Assembly (NCBI RefSeq): GCF_005217455.1 | Contig: NZ_SZPQ01000001.1 | Location: 248,001-312,000, forward strand | Length of the DNA: 64,000 nt | Origin: Martelella alba | GTDB lineage: Bacteria > Pseudomonadota > Gammaproteobacteria > Enterobacterales > Enterobacteriaceae | Reading direction: 5' to 3' | In this document: piece after piece, positions 49,667 through 62,512 of the stretch | Layout: the number at the start of each line of letters is the position of its first letter | Position numbering within the stretch: the stretch's first letter is position 1 | Notes under the pieces: model-generated | Databases searched by the model: none | Seen by the model: only the letters and a program-made list of their open reading frames with translations | What the model was told of the DNA's origin: nothing | Translations under genes and position numbers: made by a program

Positions 49667-51021
49667 TTACCGTGTCACTGCAGACATTGGCAACGCTGCT
49701 TGACGGCGAACTCGTCGGCTCGGACTGCACTGTTGATACGGTCGCCACCGATTCCCGCCGGGTAACGGAATCCTGCCTGTTTGTGGCCCTGAAAGGGGAA
49801 ACGTTCGATGCCCACGATTTCGCCGCGCAGGCGGTGGCGGCGGGAGCGCGGGCCATCTTGGCAAGTAAGCGCTTACCGCTGGATGCGCCGCAGATCGTGG
49901 TGGCGGACACCCGGCTGGCGCTGGGAAGCCTGGGCGCCTGGGTACGCCGGCAAACGTCGGCCAAAGTGGTGGCCTTGACCGGTTCGTCCGGTAAAACCTC
50001 GGTTAAGGAAATGACCGCCGCGATCCTGCGTCAATGCGGACGGGTGCTGGCGACCGCCGGCAATTTCAATAATGATATCGGCGTGCCTTTGACGCTGTTG
50101 CGCCTGACGCCGGCGGACGACTTTGCGGTTATCGAGCTGGGCGCGAATCATATCGGCGAAATCGCTTATACGGTCTCCCTGGTCCGGCCGGACAGCGCGC
50201 TGGTCAATAACCTTTCCGCCGCCCATTTGGCCGGTTTCGGCTCCCTGGACGGGGTGGCCCGCGCCAAAGGCGAGATTTTCGCCGGCCTGCCGGCGGGGGG
50301 ACACGCCATCATCAATGCCGACAGCAATGATTGGGCGCACTGGCAAACCATGCTGGGCGGGCAGACCGTCTGGCGCTTCTCGGTCAGCGACCCGACGGCG
50401 GATTTTCATGCCGAAGACATCCGGCCGGCGGGGGGCGGCGTGGCGTTTGTTCTGCATACGCCGCAGGGAAGCGGTACGGTGACCCTGCCGCTCCCGGGGC
50501 GGCATAATGTGGCCAACGCCCTGGCGGCCAGCGCGCTGGCGTTGTCCGCCGGCGCGTCGCTCCCGGCGGTTATCGCCGGACTGGCGCAACTTAAGGCCGT
50601 GCCGGGGCGGCTGTTCCCCATTGCGCTGGGCGGTCAGCGGCTATTGATCGACGACAGCTATAACGCCAATGTCGGTTCAATGACCGCCGCCGCGCAGGTT
50701 CTTGGGGATATGCCCGGTTATCGGGTGATGGCGGTGGGGGATATGGCCGAATTGGGCGATCACGCCGAAGACTGTCATCGCCAGGTGGGCGACGCCGCGC
50801 GCGCGGCCGGTATCGACAAAGTTCTGAGCGTCGGTCGGTTGAGCCGTCTTATCGGCGAGGCCAGCGGCCGGGGCGAGCATTTTCCGGATCAGGCGTCGCT
50901 GACGGAACGTTTGGCGCAATTAGTGTCCGGGCATACGGTCATTACGGTTTTGGTGAAAGGATCACGTAGCGCCGCAATGGAGCAGGTCGTGCGTGCGTTA
51001 CAGGAGAAAGTGTCATGTTAG
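49663..51021 (+). CDS. murF: UDP-MurNAc-pentapeptide synthetase
   Basis: Adds D-Ala-D-Ala to the UDP-MurNAc tripeptide, 452 residues as in E. coli. The ATP-binding [13 protein letters not shown] is near 106, with [13 protein letters not shown] and the C-terminal [11 protein letters not shown]. It overlaps murE by ATGA and mraY by seven bases. Confidence 0.98.
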   Translation: MITVSLQTLATLLDGELVGSDCTVDTVATDSRRVTESCLFVALKGETFDAHDFAAQAVAAGARAILASKRLPLDAPQIVVADTRLALGSLGAWVRRQTSAKVVALTGSSGKTSVKEMTAAILRQCGRVLATAGNFNNDIGVPLTLLRLTPADDFAVIELGANHIGEIAYTVSLVRPDSALVNNLSAAHLAGFGSLDGVARAKGEIFAGLPAGGHAIINADSNDWAHWQTMLGGQTVWRFSVSDPTADFHAEDIRPAGGGVAFVLHTPQGSGTVTLPLPGRHNVANALAASALALSAGASLPAVIAGLAQLKAVPGRLFPIALGGQRLLIDDSYNANVGSMTAAAQVLGDMPGYRVMAVGDMAELGDHAEDCHRQVGDAARAAGIDKVLSVGRLSRLIGEASGRGEHFPDQASLTERLAQLVSGHTVITVLVKGSRSAAMEQVVRALQEKVSC

Positions 51022-52097
51022 TCTGGCTGGCCGAACATCTGGTCCAATTCTACTCGGGCTTTAACGTCTTTTCTTACCTGACGTTCCGCGCCATCGTCAG
51101 TCTGCTGACCGCCCTGTTTATCTCGCTGTGGATGGGACCCCGCTTAATAGCCTGGTTGCAGAAACTGCAAATCGGCCAAGTGGTGCGCAGCGACGGTCCG
51201 GAATCCCATTTCAGCAAGCGGGGAACGCCCACCATGGGCGGTCTGATGATCCTCACCTCCATCACCGTTTCGGTGCTGATGTGGGCCTATCCGTCCAATC
51301 CCTATGTCTGGTGCGTGCTGTTTGTGCTGCTGGGCTACGGCGTGGTGGGGTTCATCGACGACTATCGCAAGGTGGTGCGCAAGGATACCAAAGGCTTGAT
51401 CGCCCGCTGGAAATATTTCTGGCAATCCGTCATCGCGCTGTTGGTGGCGTTTACCATGTATGCCGTCGGCAAGAACACGCCGGCCACGCAATTGGTGGTG
51501 CCGTTTTTCAAGGACATCATGCCGCAATTGGGGCTGATGTACGTTTTGCTGGCGTATTTCGTCATTGTCGGCACCAGTAACGCGGTCAACCTGACCGACG
51601 GGCTCGACGGATTGGCCATTATGCCGACGGTGTTTGTCGCCGCCGGTCTGGCTCTGGTGGCCTGGGCCACCGGCAACATGAATTTCGCCGGGTATCTGCA
51701 TATCCCCTATATCCGTTTCGCCGGCGAACTGGTTATCGTATGCACCGCCATTGTCGGCGCCGGTCTGGGATTTTTATGGTTCAACACCTATCCGGCCCAG
51801 GTATTCATGGGCGATGTCGGTTCGCTGGCGCTGGGGGGCGCGCTGGGCACCATCGCGGTCCTGCTGCGCCAGGAGTTTTTGCTGGTCATCATGGGCGGCG
51901 TGTTCGTGATGGAAACCCTGTCGGTCATTTTGCAGGTGGGGTCGTTCAAATTGCGCGGTCAGCGAATTTTCCGCATGGCGCCCATTCATCACCATTATGA
52001 ATTGAAAGGCTGGCCGGAACCGCGGGTCATTGTCCGTTTCTGGGTTATTTCGCTGATGCTGGTCCTGATCGGACTGGCGACGCTGAAGGTGCGGTGA
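51015..52097 (+). CDS. mraY: Phospho-MurNAc-pentapeptide translocase
   Basis: Integral membrane enzyme that makes lipid I on undecaprenyl phosphate, 360 residues with about ten membrane helices. Catalytic aspartates are in [12 protein letters not shown] and [13 protein letters not shown], and the [14 protein letters not shown] loop is near the C-terminus. Confidence 0.98.
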   Translation: MLVWLAEHLVQFYSGFNVFSYLTFRAIVSLLTALFISLWMGPRLIAWLQKLQIGQVVRSDGPESHFSKRGTPTMGGLMILTSITVSVLMWAYPSNPYVWCVLFVLLGYGVVGFIDDYRKVVRKDTKGLIARWKYFWQSVIALLVAFTMYAVGKNTPATQLVVPFFKDIMPQLGLMYVLLAYFVIVGTSNAVNLTDGLDGLAIMPTVFVAAGLALVAWATGNMNFAGYLHIPYIRFAGELVIVCTAIVGAGLGFLWFNTYPAQVFMGDVGSLALGGALGTIAVLLRQEFLLVIMGGVFVMETLSVILQVGSFKLRGQRIFRMAPIHHHYELKGWPEPRVIVRFWVISLMLVLIGLATLKVR

Positions 52098-52099
52098 TC

Positions 52100-53404
52100 A
52101 TGAGCGATTATCAGGGTAAAAAGGTCGTCATTATCGGGCTGGGTCTCACCGGTCTTTCCTGTGTCGATTATTTCATCGGCCGGGGCGTGACGCCGCGGGT
52201 GATGGATACCCGTTTTACGCCCCCCGGCCTGGATAAACTTGACGACAAGGTCGAACGCTATCTGGGGGGATTGAATGAGGACTGGCTGCTGGCGGCGGAT
52301 CTGATCGTGGCCAGTCCCGGCATTGCGCTCGCCCATCCGGCGATGGCGGCGGCCGCCGACGCCGGAGTGGAAATCGTCGGCGATATCGAGCTGTTTTGCC
52401 GCGAGGCCAAAGCGCCGATTGTGGCCGTGACCGGTTCCAACGGCAAAAGCACCGTCACCATGCTGGTGGGGGAAATGGCCAAATGCGCGGGTTGGCCGAC
52501 CGGCGTCGGCGGCAATATCGGACTGCCGGCGCTCATGTTGCTCGATTCGCCTTGCCGGCTGTATGTGCTGGAGCTGTCCAGTTTCCAACTGGAGACCACC
52601 GCCGGGTTGCGCGCCGCGGCCGCCGCCATACTGAATGTGACCGAGGATCACATGAACCGCTATCCGCTGGGTATGCAGCAGTACCGGGCGGCGAAATTGC
52701 GGATTTACGAGGGCGCCGGCGTCTGTGTGGTCAACGACGAAGACCCTTTGACGTTGCCGGTGCGCGGCCGGGATGATCGTTGCGTCGGATTCGGCGCCGC
52801 GGACAGCGATTACAGCCTCGACGGGACATGGCTGCGGGTGCGCGGCGAACCGGTGCTGGCCACCGGCGAGATGAAATTAACCGGCCGCCATAACCATACC
52901 AATGCGCTGGCGGCATTGGCGCTGGCCGACGCGGTGGGCATACCCCGCGCCGCCGCCCTGCAGGCGCTGCGCACGTTCACCGGCCTGCCGCACCGGTTCC
53001 AACTGGCTTTCGAAAACCGGGGAGTGCGTTGGATCAACGATTCCAAGGCCACCAATGTCGGTAGCACCGAGGCGGCGCTCAACGGCCTTGACGTGGCCGG
53101 CACATTGCATCTGTTGTTGGGGGGTGACGGCAAATCGGCCGATTTCACGCCTTTGCAGCCCTGGTTGCAAGGGGACCGGGTGCGTTTGTACTGTTTTGGC
53201 CGCGATCGCGGACAATTGGCCCAATTGCGGCCGGATGCGACCGAGTTGACCGAAACCCTGGAGCAGGCGATGCGGCTGGCCGCCGGGCGGGTTGCGCCGG
53301 GGGATATGGTCTTGCTGTCCCCGGCTTGCGCCAGCCTTGATCAGTATCGCAACTTTGAGCAGCGCGGCGATGAATTCACGCGCCTGGCCAGGGAGTTGGG
53401 CTGA
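52100..53404 (+). CDS. murD: UDP-MurNAc-L-alanine:D-glutamate ligase
   Basis: Adds D-glutamate, 434 residues. [16 protein letters not shown] at the N-terminus, [15 protein letters not shown] near 109 and [16 protein letters not shown] near 315 are visible. The ATG at 52100 (MSDYQG) matches homologs; a GTG at 52094 overlapping the mraY stop is possible. The stop overlaps ftsW by one base (TGATG). Confidence 0.97.
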   Translation: MSDYQGKKVVIIGLGLTGLSCVDYFIGRGVTPRVMDTRFTPPGLDKLDDKVERYLGGLNEDWLLAADLIVASPGIALAHPAMAAAADAGVEIVGDIELFCREAKAPIVAVTGSNGKSTVTMLVGEMAKCAGWPTGVGGNIGLPALMLLDSPCRLYVLELSSFQLETTAGLRAAAAAILNVTEDHMNRYPLGMQQYRAAKLRIYEGAGVCVVNDEDPLTLPVRGRDDRCVGFGAADSDYSLDGTWLRVRGEPVLATGEMKLTGRHNHTNALAALALADAVGIPRAAALQALRTFTGLPHRFQLAFENRGVRWINDSKATNVGSTEAALNGLDVAGTLHLLLGGDGKSADFTPLQPWLQGDRVRLYCFGRDRGQLAQLRPDATELTETLEQAMRLAAGRVAPGDMVLLSPACASLDQYRNFEQRGDEFTRLARELG

Positions 53405-54609
53405 TGCGGATACCGGGATTGCGCCGTCTGGGCGGTTGGTTGAAAGATTGGGTGATGGGCGTTCGCGAGGCCGAAGCGCCCACCACCGTGCTTTACGATC
53501 GCACATTGCTCTGGTTGACGCTGGGGCTGGCCTGTCTCGGATTCGTCATGGTGACATCGGCGTCCATGCCCATTGGACAACGCTTGTCGGACGATCCTTT
53601 TTACTTCGCCAAACGGGATGCGTTTTATCTGGCGCTGTCGTTCGGCCTGGCCATGGTGACCATGCGGGTGCCCATGGAAGTCTGGCAACGCTACAGCTCC
53701 GCGATGCTTATCGTCACCATGCTCATGCTGCTGGTGGTGTTGGTGGTGGGCAGCTCGGTTAACGGCGCCTCGCGCTGGATAGCCCTGGGGCCGCTCAGAA
53801 TACAGCCCGCCGAATTATCGAAGCTGTCGCTGTTTTGTTATTTGTCCAGCTATCTGGTGCGCAAGGTTGAAGAGGTGCGTTCCAATTTTTGGGGATTCTG
53901 CAAGCCCATGGGCGTCATGGTGGTTCTGGCGGTGCTGCTGCTGGCGCAACCTGATTTGGGGACGGTGGTGGTATTATTCGTGACCACGCTGGCAATGCTG
54001 TTTTTGGCCGGCGCCAAGTTATGGCAGTTTCTGGCCATTATCGGCTCGGGAATTTTCGCGGTGGGATTGCTCATCGTCGCCGAGCCGTATCGCATGCGGC
54101 GGGTCACGTCGTTCTGGAATCCCTGGGAAGATCCGTTTGGCAGCGGTTATCAACTGACCCAGTCGCTGATGGCGTTCGGCCGTGGCGAATTCTGGGGCCA
54201 GGGGCTCGGCAATTCGGTGCAGAAACTGGAGTATCTGCCGGAGGCGCATACCGACTTCATCTTTTCCATTTTGGGTGAGGAACTGGGCTATTTCGGTGTG
54301 GTTTTAACGCTGTTAATGGTATTCTTCGTCGCTTTCCGCGCAATGTCCATCGGCCGGAAAGCGCTGGAGATTGACCAGCGGTTTTCCGGTTTCCTGGCGT
54401 GCGCCATCGGTATCTGGTTTAGCTTCCAGACACTGGTCAATGTCGGCGCGGCCGCCGGAATGCTGCCCACCAAAGGATTGACGCTGCCGCTTATCAGTTA
54501 CGGCGGGTCGAGTTTGCTGATTATGTCCACGGCCATTGTCATGCTGATGCGTATTGATTTTGAAACACGCCTGACCAAAGCGCAGGCATTTGCGAGGGGG
54601 CCGCGATGA
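53404..54609 (+). CDS. ftsW: Septal peptidoglycan polymerase FtsW
   Basis: SEDS-family glycosyltransferase working with FtsI, 401 residues (414 in E. coli) with about ten membrane helices. Family blocks are [20 protein letters not shown] near 278 and the C-terminal [15 protein letters not shown]. The shorter length is at the N-terminal cytoplasmic tail. It overlaps murG by ATGA. Confidence 0.97.
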   Translation: MRIPGLRRLGGWLKDWVMGVREAEAPTTVLYDRTLLWLTLGLACLGFVMVTSASMPIGQRLSDDPFYFAKRDAFYLALSFGLAMVTMRVPMEVWQRYSSAMLIVTMLMLLVVLVVGSSVNGASRWIALGPLRIQPAELSKLSLFCYLSSYLVRKVEEVRSNFWGFCKPMGVMVVLAVLLLAQPDLGTVVVLFVTTLAMLFLAGAKLWQFLAIIGSGIFAVGLLIVAEPYRMRRVTSFWNPWEDPFGSGYQLTQSLMAFGRGEFWGQGLGNSVQKLEYLPEAHTDFIFSILGEELGYFGVVLTLLMVFFVAFRAMSIGRKALEIDQRFSGFLACAIGIWFSFQTLVNVGAAAGMLPTKGLTLPLISYGGSSLLIMSTAIVMLMRIDFETRLTKAQAFARGPR

Positions 54610-55673
54610 CCGGCGCCGCGGGACGTTTACTGGTGATGGCCGGCGGGACCGGCGGTCATGTCTTTCCCGGGCTGGCGGTGGCCCATTATCTGATGGCCCA
54701 GGGCTGGCAGGTACGCTGGCTCGGTACCGCCGACCGAATGGAAGCCGACCTGGTGCCGAAAAACGGCATTGAAATCGATTTTATCCGGATCTCCGGACTG
54801 CGCGGCAAAGGCATACGCGCCCAATTATGCGCTCCGCTGCGCATCTGGCGCGCGGTCCGACAGGCGAAGGCCATCATGCGCGCCTACCGGCCGGATGTGG
54901 TGCTGGGCATGGGCGGCTATGTGTCCGGGCCGGGCGGTCTGGCGGCCTGGCTGTGCGGCGTCCCGGTAGTGCTCCATGAACAGAACGGCATCGCCGGCCT
55001 GACCAACCGCTGGTTGTCCAAGATAGCCAGGCGCGTACTGCAGGCATTCCCCGGCGCGTTCCCCCGCGCCGAGGTCGTGGGCAATCCGGTCCGCACCGAT
55101 GTGCTGGCCCTGCCTTCGCCGGCTGAGCGGTTCGCCGGACGACAAGGCCCCCTCCGCGTGCTGGTGGTGGGCGGCAGCCAAGGGGCGCGGGTTTTAAACC
55201 GGACCATGCCGGGCGTCGCCGGCATGCTGGGCGAGCATATCACCTTGTGGCACCAGGTGGGCAAAGGCGCCCTGGATGAAGTAAACCAGGCTTACGCGGC
55301 GGTGGGACAGACCGGCCACCGGGTCACGGAATTTATCGATAATATGGCCGAAGCCTATGGCTGGGCCGATGTGGTGGTCTGCCGTTCCGGCGCGTTGACG
55401 GTCAGCGAAGTGGCCGCGGCCGGTTTGCCGGCGATATTCGTGCCCTTCCAGCACAAGGATCGGCAACAGTACTGGAACGCATTGCCCCTGGAACGGGCCG
55501 GCGCGGCCAGGATTATCGAACAACCGCAATTTTCGGCGGCCAGCGTCAGCGAGCTGCTTGGCGCATGGGACCGGGGGACATTGCTGTCCATGGCGGAAAA
55601 CGCCCGCCGCGCGGCGATCCCCGACGCAACGGCGCGGGTGGCGCGGGAAGTGGCGGCGGCGGCCAGGGCCTGA
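54606..55673 (+). CDS. murG: Lipid II synthase MurG
   Basis: Peripheral membrane GT-B glycosyltransferase transferring GlcNAc to lipid I, 355 residues as in E. coli. The G-loop [14 protein letters not shown] is near 13, [16 protein letters not shown] near 122 and the UDP-GlcNAc site [19 protein letters not shown] near 258. An 87-base gap follows before murC. Confidence 0.98.
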   Translation: MTGAAGRLLVMAGGTGGHVFPGLAVAHYLMAQGWQVRWLGTADRMEADLVPKNGIEIDFIRISGLRGKGIRAQLCAPLRIWRAVRQAKAIMRAYRPDVVLGMGGYVSGPGGLAAWLCGVPVVLHEQNGIAGLTNRWLSKIARRVLQAFPGAFPRAEVVGNPVRTDVLALPSPAERFAGRQGPLRVLVVGGSQGARVLNRTMPGVAGMLGEHITLWHQVGKGALDEVNQAYAAVGQTGHRVTEFIDNMAEAYGWADVVVCRSGALTVSEVAAAGLPAIFVPFQHKDRQQYWNALPLERAGAARIIEQPQFSAASVSELLGAWDRGTLLSMAENARRAAIPDATARVAREVAAAARA

Positions 55674-55760
55674 GGGCGGTCGCGGCGTGGGAACAGATTA
55701 TGGACGGACGGGCTGTCGGCCCGCCTGACAAGAATTCGTTTACTGATAAGTGATAACAAC

Positions 55761-57239
55761 GTGAATACACAACAACTGGCGAAACTGCGATCCATCGTGC
55801 CCGAAATGCGCCGGGTCCGGCAAATTCATTTTGTCGGCATCGGCGGCGCCGGTATGGGCGGGATCGCGGAAGTGCTGGCCAATGAAGGTTACCAGATTAG
55901 CGGCTCTGACTTGGCGCCCAATGCGGTGACCCAGCAATTGACCGAGCTGGGCGCCAAAATCTTTTTCAACCACCGCCCGGAAAACATCAGCGAAGCCAGC
56001 GTCGTAGTGGTCTCCAGCGCCATCGCCGCCGATAATCCGGAGATCGTGGCGGCCAAGGAAGCGCGCATTCCGGTGATCCGGCGCGCGGAAATGCTGGCGG
56101 AACTGATGCGTTTTCGTCATGGCATCGCTATTGCCGGAACGCACGGCAAAACCACCACCACGGCCATGGTGGCCAGCATCTACGCCCAGGCCGGGCTGGA
56201 TCCGACCTTTGTCAACGGCGGACTGGTGAAAGCCGCCGGCACGCACGCCCGGCTGGGGTGCAGCCGCTATCTGATCGCCGAAGCCGATGAGAGCGACGCC
56301 TCGTTCCTGCACCTGCAGCCCATGGTGGCCATCATCACCAATATCGAAGCCGACCATATGGATACCTACCAGGGCGATTTCGAAAATCTCAAGCAGACGT
56401 TTATCAGCTTCCTGCACAACCTGCCGTTTTACGGGCGGGCGGTGATGTGTATGGATGATCCGGTTATTCGCGAGTTGCTGCCGCAAGTGGGGCGGCATAT
56501 CACCACCTACGGTTTCCATGAAAATGCCGATGTGCGTATCGCCGATTATCACCAGCAGGGCGCGCAGGGCAGTTTTACCCTTTATCGTCAGGACAAGCCG
56601 GTGCTGACGGTGGAGCTTAACGCCCCGGGCCGCCACAATGCGCTGAACGCGGCCGCGGCCATCGCCGTGGCGACCGAGGAAGGCATCGACGATGATCATA
56701 TTCTGTTGGCGCTGGCGCAATTTCAGGGGACCGGCCGCCGTTTCGATTTTCTGGGAAATTTTCCGCTGGAAAACGTCAACGGCAAGACCGGCGAAGTGAT
56801 GTTGGTGGACGACTATGGCCACCATCCCACCGAAGTGGACGCCACCATCAAGGCGGCGCGCGCCGGTTGGCCCCAGCGGCGGTTGGTGATGGTATTCCAG
56901 CCCCACCGTTTTACCCGGACGAGAGATTTGTATGAGGATTTCGCCACGGTGTTGTCCGGCGTAGATGTATTATTGATGCTGGATGTCTATCCGGCCGGCG
57001 AAGCGCCGATCCCCGGCGCCGATAGCCGCTCGTTGTGCCGTACCATACGCGGCCGGGGTAAGATCGATCCGATCATGGTGGCGGATATGGATGCGCTGCC
57101 CGAGGCCCTGGCGTTGGTGTTGCAGGATAACGATCTGGTGCTGATGCAGGGCGCCGGCACGGTGGGCCGGATTGCCCGCAGACTGGCCGATACCCACCTA
57201 CAGCCGCGGCTGGCTGCCGCTGAGGGGCGTCATGGCTGA
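55761..57239 (+). CDS. murC: UDP-MurNAc:L-alanine ligase
   Basis: Adds the first residue of the stem peptide, 492 residues (491 in E. coli). [17 protein letters not shown] is at the N-terminus, the ATP site [17 protein letters not shown] near 126 and [10 protein letters not shown] near 350. It starts with GTG. The 3' end overlaps ddlB by eight bases. Confidence 0.98.
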   Translation: MNTQQLAKLRSIVPEMRRVRQIHFVGIGGAGMGGIAEVLANEGYQISGSDLAPNAVTQQLTELGAKIFFNHRPENISEASVVVVSSAIAADNPEIVAAKEARIPVIRRAEMLAELMRFRHGIAIAGTHGKTTTTAMVASIYAQAGLDPTFVNGGLVKAAGTHARLGCSRYLIAEADESDASFLHLQPMVAIITNIEADHMDTYQGDFENLKQTFISFLHNLPFYGRAVMCMDDPVIRELLPQVGRHITTYGFHENADVRIADYHQQGAQGSFTLYRQDKPVLTVELNAPGRHNALNAAAAIAVATEEGIDDDHILLALAQFQGTGRRFDFLGNFPLENVNGKTGEVMLVDDYGHHPTEVDATIKAARAGWPQRRLVMVFQPHRFTRTRDLYEDFATVLSGVDVLLMLDVYPAGEAPIPGADSRSLCRTIRGRGKIDPIMVADMDALPEALALVLQDNDLVLMQGAGTVGRIARRLADTHLQPRLAAAEGRHG

Positions 57240-58149
57240 GAAAGTCGCGGTGCTGCTGGGCGGCAATTCCGCCGAACGCGAGGTCTCGATGCAATCGGGG
57301 CAAGCGGTGCTTGAGGGCCTGCTGGCGGCGGGTATCGACGCGCAAGCCGTCGATACCCGGGATGTGTCGGCGCTGGAGCTTAAAGCGAGGGGATTTGACA
57401 AAGTCTTTATCGCGCTGCATGGACGGGGCGGCGAAGACGGCACCCTGCAAGGCGCGCTGGCGTTTCTCGGCCTGCCCTATACCGGCAGCGGCGTGATGGC
57501 TTGCGCCTTGACGATGGACAAGTTGCGCACCAAGTGGTTGTGGCAGGGCAGGGGATTGCCGGTGCCGCCGTATGTGGCGCTCGACGGCGACGATTATCTC
57601 CGGGATTCGCAAGGGGCCATTCAATCGGCGGCCGCGCTGGGCCTGCCGGTGGCCGTCAAGCCCAGTAATGAGGGTTCCAGCGTCGGCATGACCAAGGTGG
57701 AACGGGTCGAGGCGTTGCCGGCGGCGCTAGCTTTGGCCTTTCAATACGACCGCAGCGTGCTGGTGGAGAAATGGCTGGACGGCGAGGAATACAGCGTTTC
57801 CGTGCTGGGCGAGGACATCTTGCCGTCGGTACGCATCCGGCCGGCGTCGGGTTTTTACGATTACCAGGCTAAATACCATTCCGACGATACCCGGTATTTT
57901 TGTCCGGGCGGCCGGACGGAGCAAGAGGAGCGGCGGTTGCGGCAATTGGCCCGGGAGGCCTGGCAGGCGGCCGGGTGCAGCGGATGGGGACGGGTGGATA
58001 TCATGGCCGACGGCAACGGCGGGCTGTATCTGCTGGAGGTGAATACGTCGCCGGGTATGACCCGGCACAGTTTGGTGCCGATGGCGGCGCGGCAGAGCGG
58101 CATGGATTTCTCGCAACTGGTCGTGCGCATTCTGGCATTGGCGGACTGA
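57232..58149 (+). CDS. ddlB: D-alanine:D-alanine ligase B
   Basis: ATP-grasp ligase providing D-Ala-D-Ala for MurF, 305 residues (306 in E. coli). [16 protein letters not shown] at the N-terminus, [14 protein letters not shown] near 143 and the metal-site [17 protein letters not shown] near 265 are visible. The ATG at 57232 follows GAGGGG and overlaps murC; a frame start at 57172 is rejected by homology. Confidence 0.97.
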   Translation: MAEKVAVLLGGNSAEREVSMQSGQAVLEGLLAAGIDAQAVDTRDVSALELKARGFDKVFIALHGRGGEDGTLQGALAFLGLPYTGSGVMACALTMDKLRTKWLWQGRGLPVPPYVALDGDDYLRDSQGAIQSAAALGLPVAVKPSNEGSSVGMTKVERVEALPAALALAFQYDRSVLVEKWLDGEEYSVSVLGEDILPSVRIRPASGFYDYQAKYHSDDTRYFCPGGRTEQEERRLRQLAREAWQAAGCSGWGRVDIMADGNGGLYLLEVNTSPGMTRHSLVPMAARQSGMDFSQLVVRILALAD

Positions 58150-58152
58150 ATC

Positions 58153-58986
58153 ATGTCCCAGGCCGCGATCAACATCCGCAACCGAGAGACGGAAGACGCC
58201 GCCGGCAGGCGCAGTAATGGCGGCCAACTGGCGGGCCTGCTGTTCCTGCTCATGGTGCTGGGCACCATTGTCTGGAGCGGCTGGATGGTGATTGGCTGGA
58301 TGAAAGACGCGCATCGCCTGCCGCTTTCCCGGCTGGTGGTGACCGGGCAGCGGGTTTATACCACCAACGATGATATTCGCCAGGCGATATTGTCGCTGGG
58401 GCCGCCCGGCACTTTTATGACGCAGGACGTTAACGTCATCCAGCAGCAGATCGAGCGGTTGCCCTGGATTAAGCAGGCCAGCGTGCGCAAGCAATGGCCG
58501 GACGAATTGAAGATTCACCTGGTGGAATATGTGCCGGTGGCGCGCTGGAACGACTTACATATGCTGGACGCCGACGGCAAGGTGTTCAGCGCGCCGGCGG
58601 AGCGGGTCGGCAATCAGCCGATGCCCATGCTGTACGGGCCGGAGGGCAGCGAACAGGATGTGCTGGCGGGTTACCGGGAAATGAACGCATTAATGACGGC
58701 CAACAAGTTTCAGTTAAAGACGGTAAGCATGAGCGCGCGCCATTCGTGGCAGTTGACCCTTGCGGATGATATCCGGCTGGAACTGGGACGGGATGACAGG
58801 ACCCAGCGATTGCAGCGCTTTATCGGGATTTATCCGGTTCTTCTCCAGCAGGCCCGGGCCGATAATAAACGTATCAGCTACGTGGATTTGCGCTACGACA
58901 GCGGGCTCGCCGTGGGATGGGCGCCAGCGTTTATCGACGACGCTAAGGGTAATTCGCAACAGAATCAGGTACAGGCTAAACAATAA
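58153..58986 (+). CDS. ftsQ: Cell division protein FtsQ
   Basis: Bitopic divisome protein, 277 residues (276 in E. coli). The cytoplasmic tail is followed by a membrane helix (about 30-52), a POTRA domain ([20 protein letters not shown]) and the beta domain, with [14 protein letters not shown] near the C-terminus. The stop overlaps the ftsA start by one base (TAATG). Confidence 0.97.
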   Translation: MSQAAINIRNRETEDAAGRRSNGGQLAGLLFLLMVLGTIVWSGWMVIGWMKDAHRLPLSRLVVTGQRVYTTNDDIRQAILSLGPPGTFMTQDVNVIQQQIERLPWIKQASVRKQWPDELKIHLVEYVPVARWNDLHMLDADGKVFSAPAERVGNQPMPMLYGPEGSEQDVLAGYREMNALMTANKFQLKTVSMSARHSWQLTLADDIRLELGRDDRTQRLQRFIGIYPVLLQQARADNKRISYVDLRYDSGLAVGWAPAFIDDAKGNSQQNQVQAKQ

Positions 58987-60242
58987 TGATCAAGTCGACG
59001 GACAGAAAACTGGTAGTTGGACTGGAGATCGGTACGGCAAAAGTCGCCGCATTGGTAGGGGAGGTTCTGCCCGATGGCATGGTCAATATTATCGGGGTGG
59101 GCAGTTGCCCGTCCCGGGGTATGGATAAAGGCGGCGTCAATGATCTTGAATCGGTGGTCAAGTGCGTGCAGCGCGCCATCGATCAAGCCGAGCTGATGGC
59201 GGATTGCCAGATATCCTCGGTTTATCTGGCCTTATCGGGCAAGCATATCAGTTGCCAGAACGAGATAGGGATGGTGCCCATTTCCGAAGAGGAAGTGACG
59301 CAAGAGGATGTCGAGAATGTGGTGCATACCGCAAAATCCGTGCGGGTGCGCGACGAGCATCGGATTCTGCATGTGATACCGCAGGATTATGCTATTGATT
59401 ACCAAGAGGGTATAAAAAACCCGGTCGGACTGTCCGGCGTGCGGATGCAAGCCAAGGTACATCTGATAACCTGCCATAATGATATGGCGAAGAATATCGT
59501 CAAAGCCGTCGAGCGATGCGGTCTGAAGGTCGATCAGCTGATCTTCGCCGGACTGGCTTCCAGCTACGCGGTGTTGACCGAAGACGAGCGGGAACTCGGC
59601 GTCTGCGTGGTGGATATCGGCGGCGGCACCATGGATATGGCGGTTTATACCGCCGGCGCTTTGCGACATACCAAGGTGATCCCCTATGCGGGCAATGTGG
59701 TCACCAGCGATATCGCCTATGCGTTCGGCACGCCGCCGGCCGATGCCGAAGCCATCAAGGTTCGGCACGGCTGCGCGCTCGGATCCGCGGTCAGCAAGGA
59801 TGAAACCGTGGAGGTGCCGAGCGTCGGCGGCCGGCCGCCGCGCAGTCTGCAACGGCAGACCCTGGCGGAAGTGATCGAGCCCCGTTATACCGAATTGCTG
59901 AATCTGGTGAACGACGAAATCCTGCAGTTGCAGGAACAGCTTCGCCAGCAGGGCGTGAAGCACCATTTGGCCGCCGGCATCGTGCTGACCGGCGGCGCGG
60001 CGCAAATCGACGGGCTGGCGGCCTGCGCCCAGCGGGTATTCCATACCCAGGTGCGCATCGGCCAGCCGTTGAATATTACCGGCCTGACGGATTATGCCCA
60101 GGCTCCGTACTACTCAACCGCCGTGGGATTATTGCATTACGGTAAAGAAACGCATTTAAGCGGTGAAATTGAAGTTGAAAAGCGTACCTCGGTAAGCAAC
60201 TGGGTCAAACGCGTCAGTAGTTGGCTGAGGAAAGAGTTTTAA
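58986..60242 (+). CDS. ftsA: Cell division protein FtsA
   Basis: Actin-like membrane tether for FtsZ, 418 residues (420 in E. coli). [17 protein letters not shown] holds phosphate motif 1; [15 protein letters not shown] and [13 protein letters not shown] are the later nucleotide motifs. The C-terminal amphipathic membrane-targeting helix [14 protein letters not shown] is intact. ftsZ follows after 71 bases. Confidence 0.98.
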   Translation: MIKSTDRKLVVGLEIGTAKVAALVGEVLPDGMVNIIGVGSCPSRGMDKGGVNDLESVVKCVQRAIDQAELMADCQISSVYLALSGKHISCQNEIGMVPISEEEVTQEDVENVVHTAKSVRVRDEHRILHVIPQDYAIDYQEGIKNPVGLSGVRMQAKVHLITCHNDMAKNIVKAVERCGLKVDQLIFAGLASSYAVLTEDERELGVCVVDIGGGTMDMAVYTAGALRHTKVIPYAGNVVTSDIAYAFGTPPADAEAIKVRHGCALGSAVSKDETVEVPSVGGRPPRSLQRQTLAEVIEPRYTELLNLVNDEILQLQEQLRQQGVKHHLAAGIVLTGGAAQIDGLAACAQRVFHTQVRIGQPLNITGLTDYAQAPYYSTAVGLLHYGKETHLSGEIEVEKRTSVSNWVKRVSSWLRKEF

Positions 60243-60313
60243 CGATTTACTTGCGGAATCACGCTGTGCAGGCGGCGGATTCCGATGCGACAGGCACAAA
60301 ACGGAGAGAAACT

Positions 60314-61474
60314 ATGTTTGAACCTATGGAATTAACCAACGACGCGGTGATCAAAGTCATCGGCGTCGGCGGCGGCGGTGGTAATGCCGTGGAACATATG
60401 GTGCGCGAACGCATCGAAGGCGTCGAATTTTTCGCGGTCAATACCGATGCCCAGGCATTGCGTAAAACCGCGGTCGGTCAGACCATCCAGATTGGTAGCG
60501 GCATTACCAAGGGTCTGGGCGCCGGCGCCAATCCCGAAGTGGGTCGCAACGCCGCCGAGGAAGATCGCGAAGCGCTGCGTTCGGCCCTGGATGGCGCGGA
60601 CATGGTCTTCATCGCCGCCGGTATGGGCGGCGGCACCGGTACCGGCGCCGCGCCGGTGGTGGCGGAAGTGGCCAGGGATCTGGGCATCCTGACCGTGGCG
60701 GTCGTCACCAAGCCTTTCAATTTTGAAGGCAAAAAACGCATGGCCTTCGCCGAACAGGGGATCGCCGAGCTGTCCAAGCATGTGGACTCGCTTATCACCA
60801 TTCCCAACGACAAATTGCTTAAGGTGCTGGGCCGCGGCATTTCCTTGTTGGATGCGTTCGGCGCCGCCAACGACGTCCTCAAGGGCGCGGTACAGGGCAT
60901 CGCCGAGCTTATTACCCGCCCGGGCCTGATGAACGTCGACTTTGCCGACGTGCGCACCGTCATGTCGGAAATGGGCTATGCCATGATGGGGTCCGGCGTG
61001 GCCTGCGGCGAAGATCGCGCGGAAGAAGCGGCGGAGATGGCCATCTCCAGTCCGTTGCTGGAGGATATCGATTTGTCCGGCGCCCGCGGCGTGCTGGTCA
61101 ACATCACCGCCGGCTTCGATTTGCGCCTGGACGAATTCGAAACCGTGGGCAACACCATCCGCGCGTTTGCGTCCGATAACGCCACCGTGGTCATCGGGAC
61201 TTCCCTGGACCCGGACATGAATGATGAACTGCGGGTTACCGTCGTGGCGACCGGCATCGGCATGGACAAGCGTCCGGAAATCACGCTGGTGACCAGCAAG
61301 CAGGGCGGGCAGCCGGTGATGGACAGCCGTTATCAGTCCCATGCCCACGGCATGTCGTCGCTGCAAACGGAGCAGAAAATCGCGGCTAAAGCGGTCAACG
61401 AGCAAAATCCGCAATCCGGCAAAGAGCCCGATTACCTGGATATCCCGGCCTTCCTGCGCAAACAGGCGGATTAA
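60314..61474 (+). CDS. ftsZ: Cell division GTPase FtsZ
   Basis: Tubulin homologue forming the Z ring, 386 residues (383 in E. coli). [12 protein letters not shown] near 18, the tubulin signature [16 protein letters not shown] near 105 and the T7-loop [11 protein letters not shown] near 207 are present. The C-terminal peptide [14 protein letters not shown] binds FtsA and ZipA. The ATG at 60314 follows GGAGAG; the longer frame from 60221 runs over the end of ftsA and is rejected. Confidence 0.99.
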   Translation: MFEPMELTNDAVIKVIGVGGGGGNAVEHMVRERIEGVEFFAVNTDAQALRKTAVGQTIQIGSGITKGLGAGANPEVGRNAAEEDREALRSALDGADMVFIAAGMGGGTGTGAAPVVAEVARDLGILTVAVVTKPFNFEGKKRMAFAEQGIAELSKHVDSLITIPNDKLLKVLGRGISLLDAFGAANDVLKGAVQGIAELITRPGLMNVDFADVRTVMSEMGYAMMGSGVACGEDRAEEAAEMAISSPLLEDIDLSGARGVLVNITAGFDLRLDEFETVGNTIRAFASDNATVVIGTSLDPDMNDELRVTVVATGIGMDKRPEITLVTSKQGGQPVMDSRYQSHAHGMSSLQTEQKIAAKAVNEQNPQSGKEPDYLDIPAFLRKQAD

Positions 61475-61528
61475 GCCGGTATTGGGAATCTCCGCTCTTT
61501 GTGCTAAACTGGGCCCCCGGTTCTCATC

Positions 61529-61534
61529 TATAAT
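61529..61534 (+). promoter_or_regulatory. lpxC promoter -10 within a small inverted repeat
   Basis: A perfect TATAAT lies 36 bases before the lpxC ATG, embedded in TCTCAT-CTATA-ATGAGA (61522-61538). The upstream TTTGTGCTAAACTGG resembles the same position in E. coli, but no -35 at normal spacing is clear. Confidence 0.55.
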
Positions 61535-61569
61535 GAGACGGTGGTATAGATAACTTGCGAGATAAATCG

Positions 61570-62487
61570 ATGATCAAACAGCGGACACTCAAACGTATTG
61601 TGCAGACAACCGGCGTGGGTTTACATACCGGTAAAAAGGTCATGCTGACATTGCGTCCCGCGGCGGCCAATACCGGGATCATCTATCGCCGCACGGATCT
61701 CAATCCGCCGGTGGACTTCCCGGCGGAGGCCAAATCCGTGCGCGATACCATGCTTTGCACCTGCCTGGTCAACGAGCATGATGTTCGTATCTCCACTGTC
61801 GAACATCTTAACGCCGCCTTGGCTGGTTTGGGCATCGATAACATCGTCATTGAAGTCAACGCGCCCGAAATCCCCATCATGGACGGTAGCGCCAGCCCCT
61901 TCATTTTCCTGTTGCTGGACGCCGGGATCGAAGAGCTGAACTGCGCCAAGAAATTCCTGCGGATCAAGCAACCGGTCCGTGTGGAGGAAGGGGATAAATG
62001 GGCGGAGCTGGCGCCGTATAATGGTTTCAGGCTCGATTTCTCCATTGATTTCAATCATCCTGCGATTGATGCTAGCTCGCAACGTTATCGGCTGGATTTC
62101 TCCGCCGAGTCATTCGTTCGGCAAATCAGTCGTGCGCGGACTTTCGGGTTCATGCGCGACATTGAGTATTTGCAGTCCAGGGGCCTGTGCCTGGGCGGCA
62201 GTTTCGATAACGCCATTGTGGTCGACGACTACAAGGTGCTGAACGAAGACGGATTGCGTTTCGAAGATGAGTTCGTCCGCCATAAAATGCTGGATGGTAT
62301 CGGCGACTTGTACATGTGCGGTCATAACATCATCGGCGCATTCATGGCATACAAACCCGGCCACGCGCTCAACAATAAATTGCTGCAGGCGGTACTCGCC
62401 CTCCAGGAAGCCTGGGAACTGGTGACCTTTGAGGACGAAGCCGAATCACCGCTGGCTTTTACCGCTCCGTCATTTGTCATGGCGTAG
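61570..62487 (+). CDS. lpxC: UDP-3-O-acyl-GlcNAc deacetylase LpxC
   Basis: Zinc enzyme committing to lipid A synthesis; its level is set by FtsH proteolysis in E. coli. It has 305 residues, as in E. coli. Zinc ligands are in [12 protein letters not shown] (His near 79) and [10 protein letters not shown] (His near 238, Asp near 242). The C-terminus ends in FVMA, a hydrophobic tail like the FtsH-recognised LAFKAPSAVLA of E. coli. The ATG at 61570 matches homologs. Confidence 0.98.
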   Translation: MIKQRTLKRIVQTTGVGLHTGKKVMLTLRPAAANTGIIYRRTDLNPPVDFPAEAKSVRDTMLCTCLVNEHDVRISTVEHLNAALAGLGIDNIVIEVNAPEIPIMDGSASPFIFLLLDAGIEELNCAKKFLRIKQPVRVEEGDKWAELAPYNGFRLDFSIDFNHPAIDASSQRYRLDFSAESFVRQISRARTFGFMRDIEYLQSRGLCLGGSFDNAIVVDDYKVLNEDGLRFEDEFVRHKMLDGIGDLYMCGHNIIGAFMAYKPGHALNNKLLQAVLALQEAWELVTFEDEAESPLAFTAPSFVMA

Positions 62488-62512
62488 CGCGCGGTCATTG
62501 TCTGCGGCAAAG

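Noticed and set aside
55740-56906. 388-codon minus-strand frame opposite murC
   Set aside because: Antisense shadow with no ribosome site or homology.
60332-61414. 360-codon minus-strand frame opposite ftsZ
   Set aside because: Antisense shadow of a highly conserved gene.
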